DNA of 60,000 nucleotides from Tubiluchus corallicola (taxonomy: Eukaryota; Priapulida; Priapulimorpha; Priapulimorphida; Tubiluchidae). This document shows, piece by piece, positions 23,718 to 38,700 of this stretch. The first letter of the stretch is position 1. Every line of letters begins with the position of its first letter. The position numbers and the translations under genes are program-made. A model generated the notes under the pieces. It ran no database searches. It worked only from the letters and a program-made list of their open reading frames with translations, and was not told the DNA's origin. The DNA is taken from the NCBI GenBank assembly GCA_030141605.1, contig JAQGDQ010000006.1, positions 786,501 through 846,500 on the forward strand, in the 5' to 3' direction.

Positions 23718-26700
23718 CTGTAAGAACAAATACAATTTTGTAGAGATAAAGTTGCTTTGCAAACTAACCTTTCGAGGCTAGTAGACTAGTTGCACAAACT
23801 GTCATTGACCATTTCACACATTGCCGAAAAAATATTTCCTGTTCAGCTTTTAGACAGACGGGTATTTTTAGAGAGTATTAGATTTTTTTATGGTATTGTT
23901 GTACTCAGCAGAACAGCAAAACTAGACACTAGGACGTTTGAGCAACAGTATAAACTTAGAGAAAAAGTCACTCAGTATGTTGGGCTTATTTTACTGTTAT
24001 CACTTAAACTAAGAAAAAAATAACAAAGAAATCTGCAAGTAATTTACACAGTATTCACACAGAAATATCTCAAAGCTAGCTGTCTAGTTTTTTTGTAGAA
24101 ACTTCTTATACCTTTGACACAAAGTGAGTGTGTGTTGCTATTCGTCCAGTCGATGAATGACGTCACTGGTGGAAAAATAGCACTCAAAATTACAGCTCCC
24201 AAGTAAAATGATTGCGACTTCAATGTGATTTTACTAATCACACGAAGCAGTTAACACACTTATTTCTGAATCTTTCTAATTCTCAAATACCGAAATAAGC
24301 CTAACTTTCAAAAAGGCTTGGTTTTTCCTCTAAATCAGTTGTCAGCAATTACATTCTGCCATTAGGTACTGTACAATTAAGCTTTTAATATGTTGCAGTT
24401 GTACTTGGATGGTATGTTTTATTAACGACAACAATAACAATGTAGTACTGAATAAGCGATAAAAAAGGGAATCAATTACCTTTGGATATCTCCACATTAG
24501 CTGCTCTTCTATCTTCTGCTTACGGGCTTTGTCTATACGGTTTATGTAACAGCTAGCAGGAATCCACAAAATCAATGAAAAAATGACTATGGAACCAACT
24601 ATGTTATCTTGCATGAAAACAACTGTGACAAAAAACACGATTGAAATTGTGTATGTAATTCATATAAAAGATCCCACAATATGCACAATACTACTGATCG
24701 AAATTATTTCGTGTTGGCATGAATTATTGACATTTCTTCGTCAAATGAAATTTGAATTGTACTGCAAGCCATGCACACCATGGGTAGTTTAAAAATCATG
24801 TAACAGAATCAGAAAACCTTAAAGAAGCTGCAACCAAGACAAGAACAGCCAAATGATCAGCCCGAAGCATGCTTCATCATATTGATTTACAATTAAAGTG
24901 AGGAATTCATGCAAATATAATGTACCCACTAATATTCATACAAATATAATGTACCCACTAATATTCATAGTGTTTGATTATTAGTAGCTGAACAGCATTA
25001 AACTGCTTTATTTAGGGTAGCTAGCAGACCAGGAATAAGAAAATTGATGAGTTCAACTAAAGTTTTGAAAATATTAAATGTAGAACATTGAGCTTTGTGG
25101 TATTAATATAGCACGTGACTCCTAAAGTCTAAACTACATCTACATCTATACATCTATGCCCTTGGGTGAAGCGAATAACCAAGTGATTACAATTTGTGTT
25201 TGGGGGGGAAAAGTTAATTAGGTTTGAGGTTGGCTATTAAATAGATGCATTGACATGACCGTCTGTCATGAGGTCATATTAGAGATTACTGCCTCATCTT
25301 GCTTAACCTATTGTGGGAAGATGCATACACATATGAGTTCAGCTAATGTGTCACTACCCTTTTAGTATCTAGCTTTACAGGATCTTCTATGACACGAGTA
25401 TCAGTCCCGCTTCAACTATTCAATATCATTAACAGGTCCTGCTGTCAAATGCTGGATTCTATAGCTCCTGCACAAAAAATATGTCATTCCCCCTATAAGA
25501 CAATAGAAATTCCGAACAGAACTTGCCCTAAAACTGCTGACTCTTGCTCATACTGACATTACTTACATGAGATTAACAAAACAATTATGAATATAACATA
25601 ATTTTGCAACTTAGTGGCTTGTAACAGTTAGAATGAAGCTCTTAAAGTTGTTCAAACTAGCTTATTAATTACAGCAACTTATTTAACAAATTAACTTATT
25701 AAAATAAGCTCAGTTGCTTTGCAGTTCTAGTGGTATCAGAGGCCCACATTATTACACCCTACAAGGCGTTTCTCAGGACACATGAATTCGACAACTACAA
25801 TAGCACTATATATCAAAATGCGTTAATGTCAAATTCTCTGCTAACCGAATTTTTAAGCTGGAGAATTGACTTATTACTAAAAATTCTGAATGCGTCGGTA
25901 ATGCAGTGAGAAGAATAGGCTACAAAATAAGAAAATGCTTACTGCGCATCTAGCTGTAGCCTATAGGTCACAGATCTTGTTACAGAAAACATACTGGTAG
26001 AAGCAGAAAATTATCAGTTATTTTTCAGAATTTTCATTAATGTCAACTTTGTAAGTTGCTTCAGGGACAGAATTCATTGTGTGGAGTCTAATTCTATTAT
26101 CATGCACAACAAGGAGTCATCCTTCACCTAAAGAACCAAATCGCTATAAATTGCTTATGTTACTAAATGTGAGAAGTAATTCAAACGTACGTATCCAGTT
26201 GATATTTAAAAAGGAAATGAAACGCCAGTTACGTTGTATGGGATCTGCCTCTGTCTGCACACATATTCCCTAAAAATATAGACATTAATTATCATCTGAA
26301 CAACAGTTACTATTATTATTATTTATCAAATATATCCACAATGATCATTACAACATAGCACTTCAAAAGAATTTAATAACATATTTATTATTATGTACAC
26401 AAGATGCCAAGTTGCAAATGATCCATGGGGCACTCAAGAAGTAAATGAATGTGGATTGAATGAAGTAGAAAAAAGCAGTAAAGGAATAGAAAAGAAAAGT
26501 TAATAGAGAATAGAAGGAAAGAGAAAGATGTGATGGTATCTGTATGAAGTAACGTGAACTAGAAATATAGAAATCGACATAGCCAGCAATATGATGGATT
26601 CTGACAGGGACAGCAGCATAATTAGTCAAATTTATTTATTGTATATAATTAGAAAAGATTTCACTTTTAAAATTTCTTTTGAAGTTATTTATAGACAGAT

Positions 26701-29700
26701 TTTTTGTGTATTCGTTGATGTTATTCCAAAGGGCCAGTGTTAGTGATGAAGTGCCTTGTCGCATCAGTTCTGCACTACTTAATAAGAAATTCATTAGATC
26801 TTGTTGAGTAATGTCTTACATTAATAGATAATGGTTTAAAAAAGCGGAAAGTTAGTTTATGTTTGGTACTGTATGTGTAAATAGCGGAATTCAGATATAT
26901 TAGATGATTTAGCACTAGGACAAAATAGTTCTTAAAAAGATTAAGACCAACATGGTCATGCTTGTTCAAATTAGCTATCAATCTTATGAACTTGTGTTGT
27001 AGAGAGTTTAATTTAAGTAGAGATGAAGGGTAGGTGTGCTCCCAAAGTACATAACAGTAAGTTAAGTATGGCAGTACTAGACAATTATAAAAAGTGATTA
27101 GATGTTCTTTAGAGAAACAATGTTTAACTTGACCGGTTAACCCGATGTTTTTAGCAGTTTTACAGTGAATCATATTTAAGTGTGGCTTCCAATCTAAGTA
27201 TTAATTTAAGATAACACCTAAGAACTTCATTTCGTTTACCATTCATCGCCATCAATTTTTATAATACCGTTCATATTTATGGGTTTGCAATGAGCTCTGA
27301 ATAAAATGTAATTAGTTTTAGTTGAATTTAATGCCCATTTATTGATCATTAACCAGGTTGCAATTTTACTGAGTTCATTACTAATGATGTTGGTGTCCAG
27401 TAGCTTGCTATTGATCTTGAAGAAAATACTTGCATAATCAACAAATTGGAAGAAATTTCCATTGTCAGTAATGCAGTTTTGTAAGTCATTAATGCTTATT
27501 AAAGACAACAGAGGTCCCAAAATAGATCCATGGGGTATACTCCATGTGTGACTATTGCTCCATTGGAAAGGACATGTGTTACAACATGACTACTTGAGTT
27601 CAGCCCTTGAGGAATTAGCAAACCATGAGTATGCGACCCCTCTAATGCCATAGTGAAATAACTTATCTAGCAAAACATGATTGACTGTATTAAAGGCCTT
27701 AGAGAGATCGCAAAAATGCCAACAGTTTAGTCTCTCCGTACTTAATTTATGGATTTTGTCATGGGTGAAAACACAAATTTAATTCATGTGAACTCCAAAC
27801 AACTCAAATAACGTTTTCAAAGCAGTCAAGCCAGCTCCTTATAAAAATTATGAGCTTAGTGTAATATATAAACAAGCTTACTTTCGAGGGCGTATGAATT
27901 ATTAAGTTAACTAGGCTGTAGGGGTACTAGATTTTTTGAGGTCCAGGGTTTTTTCGTATAGTTTCTCTCGGAAAATACGTATCCTTGCATATTAAACTTA
28001 AATACGCTGCATGATTAATTTTTAACATGTATTCATTAAGGCTATTAATAGCACAATGCTGAATACAGAAGATAATGCTAGGATGGCTATTGCATCAATT
28101 GACTTAATTTACACTTAATAAATTGTGAACAGTTAATCTTACATTTTAAGGGTACGAGTCTAATACTGTTACTTTCCTACTTTTTACCAGCTTCATTATA
28201 ACTTCATTATTGAAGTAAGTACCCATTTCAAGTGCATGATTTCTATTTGTTATAAATCACCAATTGTAGACTGATACTGGTTGGGTCAACTGACCCATTC
28301 CTTTGCTAAGTTATTGCGTGTATAAATTACTAATGTTTACACTTCCCACTGACAGTGTTTTTTTTTGCTTTCAACCAATACTTCATGCAATTAGGAATTT
28401 AAACATTAGTAAGATCAAATAGATGGTGTCCTATAACACAACAACTGCTAATATTTATTGCAAAATTCACATCTTGTAGTGTAATCTGCTAGTTAACTTC
28501 TTTTTGTGACCTTTTGTGACTTCTTTTGTGATTTTCTGTACGTAACAATCTGATAAATTAATATTAGAAAACAATTAATATTAGCAATGTAGTATATTGC
28601 TGCAGTTTTGCTATAATACATGTTTGAACATGTGTATAGACACAAGTAAATTTTTCTTTCCGTTTTTTGTTGGAGGTTGCCAAAAAATTCCGAGACCTAG
28701 ATGTAGATGTAATCAATCTCCAGATTACACTTAGAATACCAATAGTTATAACATACCACAATCAATTACTGAGTCTGGTTTTATATAAGCATTATATAAT
28801 CAACAAATATAGTATGCACTATAATTTTATCCTTTGGAAAACGAAAAAATTGTTATTCTTTGTCGGAAGCATTACTTGAGCAGAAAAAGGGAACCTGGCA
28901 CTCTGGCAATGAGACTATTAAAAAACTAGAATAATCAGAAAACAAAATTTAACCACACTGCAATAATATTCAAAGCAGCACAGCAAAATATACCAGTGAT
29001 GTCATGCCTAAAGTTTTAGATGCTGTGCCTCGTCACTAATATAATGCACACAGTGCAATTAAGTAGATGTGGACAATACTATGATTCGAACTAACTTTAA
29101 AAATGCCTTCTGTGCTGCCATAAAATGGCTAAAAATGATAACAATGTAGCATAACGATAAAATACCTACTGAAGAATTACAGATGCCAAAATGGTTATCA
29201 CCAAGATTGCAAAGTACTCCAGGAGTCATCATTGTGCCACCTGTGTTTGTATTATTTTCGTAAATGAATTTTTTGCAGTCAGAACTGTTTAGACGTTGAC
29301 AACAATGCATACAAGCATCTTCTGCAAAAAACTGTATTAGTGGTATTAATAATTTAAATAAGCTACTAGTCTAAAATTATTATTATAGTAGGTATAAAGT
29401 TCCAAAAAAACTGAATTGCATAAGTAAAATGCTGCTGTGCTCTGCATTTTGACTGTTACAGCATAATCTGCTTATAACAAGTTTTAGCGGACCATCAAAA
29501 TTTGCTCGCTGTAATCGAGTCTCCTTACAGCCAATTGTTTAAGTGTATAGAAAAGATATAAATGAAAATTATAAGGCCAATATGACGTAATGATAAAAAA
29601 CACTTTCTTTTGAGACTTGTACAAGTTCCTTAGTAAATGCTACGGTTCAGTAACCATTTTGTCACCAGGCAGTAAAACAAGAAACAATGTATTTTACGAA

Positions 29701-32700
29701 GCTTTTAACAAAAGAACCAGCAGCCGAAGAAAAGTCATTTCAGCTCTCAGTATTTTAATAGTGAAAAATTTACCTCCTTTGCAAGTACATGGTAATACAC
29801 CAAATTGCTCACAAAAAGATAGGCACTGTCCATTCCAACACTGACCCTGATTGAAGCAGCTTGATCCATCAGCTGCAATGCCAGGATCTGGGCACTCCGC
29901 ATCGATGCCATTGCAAATGGCGTCACTTTCGCAGATTTTATCTTCTATGATGGCTTTCTGGCACACAAGTCCAGCTGGTACGACAGTGCAATTTTTACAA
30001 CAAGGTGAATTCTGATCGCTAAAATATTAATAGATTATTAATTCACAAAAAATCCACAAGTGCGTTCATCAAACTGATTGGGGATTACGTGTGTCCTCTA
30101 CACATTCGTTGAATTTTTCAGCTTTATGAATTATTTGACAAAGTGTACATTTAGAAATGTTAATCTTCCTGTTATGAGGAAATGGCTTATTGCTTCCACA
30201 ATTTTAGCTGAATGTCAATCTATGGTCACTAGATACAGAAACATTCACAACATTATTTTGATTTTTGATCTTATCATGATTTGTATGATCATTTTAAGTG
30301 AAAACACATTTCTTATACGTAACAGACAGGCAACAAAAATGGCAATCATAGCATAAAGTTTGCAGTGTACAGCTAGGAAATTAGAGGAATTAACATAATG
30401 TGAATTTTGTCAAATCGTCTTCATCAAGTGTCGTAATAACAAAAAAAGGACTTTCCATATAATTACAGTTCTATCAAATATGAGCTAATCTTACATTCTA
30501 ACTGCAAACAAACTGGTCAAACATTAAAATTAATTTACATTAAAGAATCAATCGCAATAAAAAAAGAATATGGTTCCGTCTGCTTCCCACAGCGATCCAT
30601 GAAATCACACGATGTACAAGCTGTTTTTTACACAATCCCTAATTAAGGATGTTAGAAAAGGTAAAAATGAAAGGATGTAAGAATCTCCAAGAAAAGTAAA
30701 ATTTCAACGTCGGCATGATAATCTGAAAAACCATGTCGATCAGCAAAAAGATCAATAAAACCAACTTCAAGTTTATCAATTCAATTTTTGTTTTCTCAAT
30801 TCACTTAAGTGAATATGAGTCAGATTTATATTCACTAAAAATATCAGCTACAGAACCAAATGGAGTTTTGTGAATTAATTATATATTGATATCCTAAGAA
30901 ATGACATGTCATTTCAAATCAAAGGCATTCTGATTGTTGGCACAGTCATAGGAAACAACTCAGCTACTATTCAATAACGATAGGTATTGATAATTATCGA
31001 ACATATCAATATGAAAAATGTGTTGTTATCGTTATCGTATCGATATTATTCTAGGACTATTGCTATCGTGTTGAATTTGGCAAGTATCATTGCTTATTGT
31101 TTACCTTCATAAAATCGCTTCACTTTGCTTTCTATTTATTTACAGTTATAACACAAAAAAGTGGATAAAAAGAATCATTTAAAATTATTAGCTTGTCGGA
31201 CGCCAAATCATTTTCTTGTACATTCGCCCGGCAATAACAGAATAATACTGATGCGCCAATGCCAAATACGCTGTACTGTATAATATTCTTATTATTATAA
31301 TATTATAAAATTCATAATAAAAATGCATGTTACCAAATTAACAACTATTCCTGTTGTGCATATATTGTCTAACTTCAGTACCATTTTTTATTGTTCGAAA
31401 TAATTTATTGTATAATATTGTGTCATCTAAAAATAGATTACTGTTACTACATCGTTGGAAAAAAGTATCGTATTGTATTGTTATCATATCGCCAAATTTG
31501 TATCATTTAACATCCCTAATTACGACTCTGGCACCTTTGTTGTGGCGATCTTCTTGCAGGTGATGCGATAGTATGACTGCAACTTTGTGCACCCCAAACA
31601 ACACAATACACTTCAGAGATGAACTCAATGGAAAACACTAACCTACATGTAACAAGAGGACGAAACTTGCAATCGTGTGTACAACACGGATCAGGCTGAG
31701 CATTCAACAAAACCAACCCAGCATCACATTCCTCTCCTAGCTCCACCTGGTGGTTTCCACAATAACCATGACGAGATTCTATGCACGAAAAAGAAACAGT
31801 CAATTATATGCAAGATAATAAAATAAAAAAAAACTAGTGGACATTTTTGAGTGTGTCAAAAACTGTGGTAAGATTCTGCTTTTGTGACTGATGCATTATG
31901 TGAGAGTTTCGTTTTTTAAATAAAAAAATGTTTTAGAAATAGTTAACACCAAATTTTGTGCTTGACATTAAAAGCTTTTGCGAATTCGGAACTTGTGACT
32001 TTTTCACCAGTGGTCCGTAACTCAAGACACTCGGAACTTGTCAGTTTTTCGCCAGTAGTCCTTTCATTGAATAGTCACCAATCTTATTATTAACCAGTCC
32101 CGCACTGTTTTCTTTGCAACCAAGCACACAACGTGACCACACAGGTATTTCCTTACGCAGTTATCAGTGAGCTTCATAAAGTAGCAGAACAATAATTAAT
32201 TTTAATTTCAATAGCAATTTAACATTAGAACATTCAAATCAATTTTATATCAATATAATCGGTTTATAATGGCTATAATAGTGAGGCAAACCGTGTAACA
32301 TAATTTGCTTTGTCTGACAATCACGTGAAACTTCCACTAATTAGCCAGGAATTTATCGATCGATGCTCGAGCTTTTCCGGGTGTTTTCAGAAAAAACTTA
32401 CATTATCTTGTAGCCAGCCTTTTCTCTTTCCAAAGAGTTATAAAACTCTCTTAAACATTCCCATAACATGCTCGCCCTAGAGTTTCATGGCCCTAGCCCT
32501 GTGCATGTGCGAGTTATTAAAGAAACATAATGTCACAAATAACAATAAATAAATAAATAAAAATAAAAACCGAGAGTGGATCAAGAAGATTCTGATCTAA
32601 GCAAAATCTTACTAACTTAAATATGTAACAAGAGTTAATTGTTGGGAGCTCAACAAAATGTAAATTGTTATGTTAATTAATAAAATAGCCAATTAAACAT

Positions 32701-35700
32701 CTTCGCGGTGAGTAAAAATTAATATACGCCCTTCATTTTTCTTTTTCAACAGTAAATTAAAGAGTAAAGAGCTGAAAAAATAATACATTCTCTCCAATCC
32801 CTGCAACACTGTGTATGTTTATGGTGTCCAGAGTGTTCGGAGAATGACAAAGCAGATGACAACGAGCCATTTTGCAAAAAGGGAACATTTTAGCTCTTAT
32901 GTATGCTAAAACTGATGACTTATATGAGCTAGACTTTAAAGCACTCCAATGCTCATTAAATTTGAATAATTTGCCCATGTAAAGAATAAATTGTGATAAA
33001 AGTAAGGCCGCACACATTAAATTACTGATACTAGTCCTATTTGGCACATTTACATGTACGCAAGCAGGAAATCAACATATAGAAACTGGTTAGAATTAGG
33101 CCTGAAACAATACATTGGTGCATCGTGGTGCCTTTTGTGACGATACGTGTACTGTCAAAGTGCACCAGTATCGTGATGATCTGAATCACTGATATTTACC
33201 ATGTGCTTGGCTGTCTGTTGATAAAATCAGTGTGACATAAATCAAGCTACAACTATACTATAGATATGTAACAATCAGTGCACCAATCGCAGCATTACCA
33301 GATTTAACACAAGCTGACGTGCTGCTAATAGTCAGCCAAAGCGAATCGGTTAAAAGTGCATGTGTTCATAATAATCTATTGTAGGCTAATTACGTTTTTG
33401 CTTATAAGTTTCTGATATGGCTTGTGCAAATGTGGAATAGAAAATGGAACAGCATATTTTAAATCAAAAGTATTGTTTGTATTTCTGGTGGCTTACAATG
33501 CAAATAATTCAAAAGTATACACAGTATACACAATAATTCAAAAGTATACAAATCAAATCGTTTGCTGAATTATTTTAGCATTTTCAAAATTCTTTGATAA
33601 ATCTAACACACGCATGTACGCACAGACATAATATGTCCACAGCTTAATCTAGTTTTTCTATTAAAGCCTGCAAACGCTAACTCGATGTGTATCATGATAC
33701 GCATCGTATCGTGACATTAGTATCGTAATATGTATCGTATCATGATCTCAGTGTATAGTTACAGGCCTAATTAGAATCAAATGTGATATAATTTCATAAT
33801 AAAGTGCCCAGTTTTTTTCTTACTCACAGTGGCACAATACATTCTTCATGACAGGCATATTAGGTCTCCAAAGTTTCTTGGTCCATTTTATAGACCAATA
33901 GTGTTTTCACTGTCACAAATAAATACAGTCTAGCCTCGTTATCTCGCCCCTCGTTATGCCGCCAAACTCGTCTCTCGCCATAGAAAGTACCAGGACGGAT
34001 TTCCTGCTTTGATATTTACCTCGTTAAGTCGCCACTCTCGCTTCTCGCCCTCGCCACGTCATGCTAGGATGAGTGCTTATGTAAACTATATTCGTTATGT
34101 CACCAAACAGACAAACTCAGAGGTGAATCGATCCATACATATACCGAGTGTCGATCAATATAACCGCGGTATGTAGACAATGCTGCTATACTCGATAGAC
34201 AGACATAATTAATCTAGTGTGTGTCTCACCAGGATTAGATTAGGAGTGCTGTGGTTGGTTAATGCGCAGAGAAACTAAAGCGTCACCGATATCCTTATTC
34301 TATAACACCAAAGCTGCGTTTAAGTTTGAGTTTCCACAAAGTGTGAGCAACTTTACATGATGTCTCTGAAGCGAAAACTGTTTTGTCTTAATCCTGAACA
34401 AAAAAAGGAAATTTGTATTTATCATACGAATAATTCTTCAAAGACACAGCAGGAAATTGCTACTGTATTTAGTGCGAAATTAGTGTGAACATTTCTAAAT
34501 CTTTTGCTAAGTTTATTGCATTTAAGTGTATACTCGAAAAAGGTTTTTTAAATAAAAAGTAACATTCTAAGATTATTTTTATGACATTTTTTCATTTCTG
34601 ATTTAATGTTGATTGGTATCATAATGCGAAATATATTTTATATGTACATAGAAGAACACTATGTTAATCAACTATTATGTATATACATATAGACTAACTT
34701 CGTTATATTCCCGTTAACTCGCCATACTCGCCTCTCACCAAAAATTTGCCCTAGACGGACAGTGGCGAGATAACGAGGCTAGACTGCATACAGAATATCA
34801 TTGGTGTTATTAAGTTCATACCAACAAAGCACAATGGTGCTTTCTTTTGCAGAACTTTTCCTACTGTCCTTCTGGTGCATGGAGAGAAGAACTCATTATT
34901 TTCATTATATCCATCAACAGCATACTGGTGCATGACAAAATTACCAACTCCACCTCCAGGGTTGCATTCTTCTGTTTCAGGATCGTGATGGCTGCCCCAA
35001 TTGTGTCCAAGCTCTAAAAAGACGATAGAAGTAATTCTAGAAGCCATGGTCCAATGTGCAATATAAATTGCCAAATATGCATGTTGTACAGCAGAATGAA
35101 GATATCCTAATAATGAAAAAATAAGACATACACTGTAATAAGAAAATGCACTGAATTTACATGTATTTACTGATAAATATGTTTAAGCACTAGTAGTTAA
35201 TTCAGAGAAACAATTAATCTCTCTAATTGGATGACTGATGGCATGAAGTTCTATGAACGAACAATAAAAAGTTATTGTAAACAATTCATTTTAAGTAGCT
35301 GCAGACTTAGCTTTACATACAGAACGTAGACAAGAGATGAACATAGCATTGTAGAAGCATTTATAAGAGCCCGTATTTAATGAAAGAAACAAGAGCTCGC
35401 CCATATACAAAGTTGGCATTGACAGTTGCTTCTAATTTAATGAATACTCTCCTAAGCATAAAGAGGAGAGTATATACTCCCCAAATATTTTCAGCAGATG
35501 TATGAGCTGCTAATGTCTGACTCCAAAATATTATTCGAGAAATTTTATCAAACTGTTTTGGGATTAAAAATTTAAAAAGAGATAAAATGTATCTATCAAA
35601 CTGATACATGTTATAAGACATGAACAAATCGTTAATAGACTTACCATGAGCAGTAACAATAACAGCCTGCTTGATGAGAACATTATTGCCACTCAAACCT

Positions 35701-38700
35701 TTAGAACTACTCAGACCAATGTTCCTTGAAATTTTTTGACCAGATGTTCTTGTATCTTCAAGAACAAAAACAAAAATGTGTACCAATGTGAGTAATTAAG
35801 CAGAAATTCTCTATTTATTACGGTAAAAAGAAAAAATTTAGTAAAAAATAAAAATGACAAAATGAAAAACTTGATCACACTAGTCCCCGGCACCAAACTT
35901 TTCGTCCCGATTTTGGACGCATTAAACAAAACAAGACTAAAATAAAATTTTCTGCAAAATACTGTATTCCTGGCTACAAAAAGAAAGCGTAACGGACAAA
36001 ACAAAATGTAATGTAAAGTAATGTTAAGAACAAATGTTAATTTTCCTTATTATAGTCTAATATAATGTGTCACACTATGCAAAATGTCTGGGATTGCACA
36101 AATTGACGTCACCAAGCAAATTTTTAGGCAGGAGCCTAAGGGGCTTAGTTTTCTCACATTAATCTACAAAACAGAACTTCATAACATGACAATAAACCAG
36201 ACTTTGCTTTTATTCTTTTAAAAACTCACTGGTAAATATAACATATGAATAGAAAGATATGTACTTCTTTCAAAGGGAAAACATAGTAGAATGCTTACAT
36301 ACTGGAGCACAGACACCACCAGTAATACCAATATGTGCATTACCAACATGAGCCACACCAAGAACACCTCCATCAAATTGTTGATGAGTAAATAGATGGG
36401 CAAGACAAAATGGGCTGTAGTCATGTTTGCCAAATGCCTGTAAACAAAGATGTCTGCAAGTTATAAACTTTGCACAGCCAGCTAAAATAATTATTTAAAA
36501 ATGAAAGAAAATTCAAATTTAAGCTTGCTGTATGGATTCCTTCACAAGCCTCTTTCGACAGATTAGACTGTTCAACTACGTAAAACCATGTTTGTGAAAA
36601 GCAGCAACTTCATTGACTGTTACAAAAAGCCTTAAATAAAAGCCAGATGCTTGGCCTTGAGGCTCTGACTGTTATAGTAGTAATACATACTTGTTAAAAG
36701 TGGCAGCAGAATACCAGCGTGAAGTCTGTTCACGGGCTAAATCTTTGGTACTGTTGGTCGAGTTGTGGACAGACTGGATTTTTAATATTTTTATACTCGC
36801 TTGTATTTAGTTTTTCGTCTGCCTCATCTAAAATTGTTGTGTTTGCGAGATACAGAAATGTTCTAATTTCGATTTTGTCTGTAATGACCATTTTCACCTT
36901 TCACAGCGAAACTAGCCTCCGGTACTCTGTGGCATAGCTAATAGGGGAGCAACCGCTCCTACCAGGCGCATTTTTCAAAATTGGCACCTTTTCATAGACA
37001 AACATATAATTACTTCAAATGTCACGGCCCCATTTTCACGTGCTTGCCCCTTAACTTTAGAACCTGGCTACGCCACTGCAAGTACCCTCACTAGATTCTG
37101 TAGTTTTTGCAGATTGAGCTAGCAAGCCTTTGGGACAGATCTTTAACATTTCAAGCCTCATTAGAGATTCTCTTCCCAACAGTGAAGCAGAATTCACAAG
37201 TCCTTTTACATCTACAACTGTGTCTTAAGTTGATCACTTTTGATCTCAAACTTAGAAGTCACATTTCTGATTTTAGTTGAAGATATTTCTAGTTCAGCTG
37301 GTGTCATTGTACATTTCTATAATGCTTTGATTGATATTTATCCATAAAATTGATATATGAACCACATTGTGAAAGATTCCGTGCCTTAGCTCTTTTTACT
37401 AAATTCTCAACATCTAAACTCGTAATTAATTGTTCTAAAACTTTTTTTTTCAATCTGCTGCTGAGTACCAAAATCACAGTCACAAGCCTTAATTTGGTCT
37501 TAAACATGCTGCATATGCTGTCATAGAATCTCCATCTGGTGTCATTTTTAAGAACTGATACCATGCATGTTGTCTATTCTTTTTAGGCAAGAAGTAGGCT
37601 TTTAGTTTCATTTTCGGTGTTTCACACACATCTGGTTGCTCTTGCCCTTCTGGAACAGGTAAATCTGGCAAGCTATCTTCCAATCTGGTAATTTCAGGGG
37701 TGTTTGTTATTGTCGGAAACGTATATATATATATATATACACATTTAGGAAATTACATAGTTAATGAACTGGTGATTCTCATGGGTTTGAGTTTATATTT
37801 GACTAGATTTATTCTACTGCAATTTGCTGAGGCTAATTATGAACTTTTCCGCAAATAGTAAGAACATAGTCTTCTGTAGTTTAACTGTGTAATGTATAAG
37901 TTCAAAGCCAAGAGAATCACCAGTTCATTAACTATATAATTTCCTAAATGCACATGATGTTACAAGGGTGTAGGCAGAGAACAGATCCCTGCGAAAAACC
38001 TGTCTCATGCATAAAATGCTAGGAAGAGGTTCTTCCCCATAGAGGTTATCCTTATATAGGTCTTCTAAAGTACTTATATAGTATGTAACTGTGCACAGAC
38101 TAAATAGATACTAACAATTATTATAGTAAAAGCAATGAGATGTATAACCATTATTTTGTATTATTACTGTAATTCAATAAGCATGTCTAACCTTGTAACA
38201 TTATGGCAAATAAGTATTTGTATCATGATGTTATAATTAATTGTTCTTTGCCTTTATTTATCTCTAGATAGGAACTACAGTGAAGATCAACAATTTCTAA
38301 TAATATGCTTTCCAAGAACTTCCTTTAGATACAAAAAACCTTCAGTCAATCACATTAAAATCCAACATTTCAGGAGCAAACAAACAAAGAATTTTTTTTA
38401 AATCTCGACATGGTGCCAAAAGCAAGTACATGTCAGAAGTAATTTTTTAAGTTGTCAATGCAGCTTCTGCAGTTATTACCCTAAAGTAAGAAAATTCTCT
38501 TTCAATGGCTTTAATCTAATCTTCCCACTTTTTCCCAATAGGATCTTCTGGTAGAAATGGACCAATTCTGTCTTTATGCGGTTGTTTCTGTGCCGAACAC
38601 AGTCAAAACATCTACTAATTTTAATGTTCTTTATCACTTAAAATGCAATAAGCTTGCTGCAGTGTCTACACATCATCTGACTTATCTTCTTATTTGCTGC

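Noticed and set aside
35711-36004. Phe/Leu-rich minus-strand open frame
   Set aside because: AT-rich intron read-through; the real exon (35755-35645) uses another frame at its right end.
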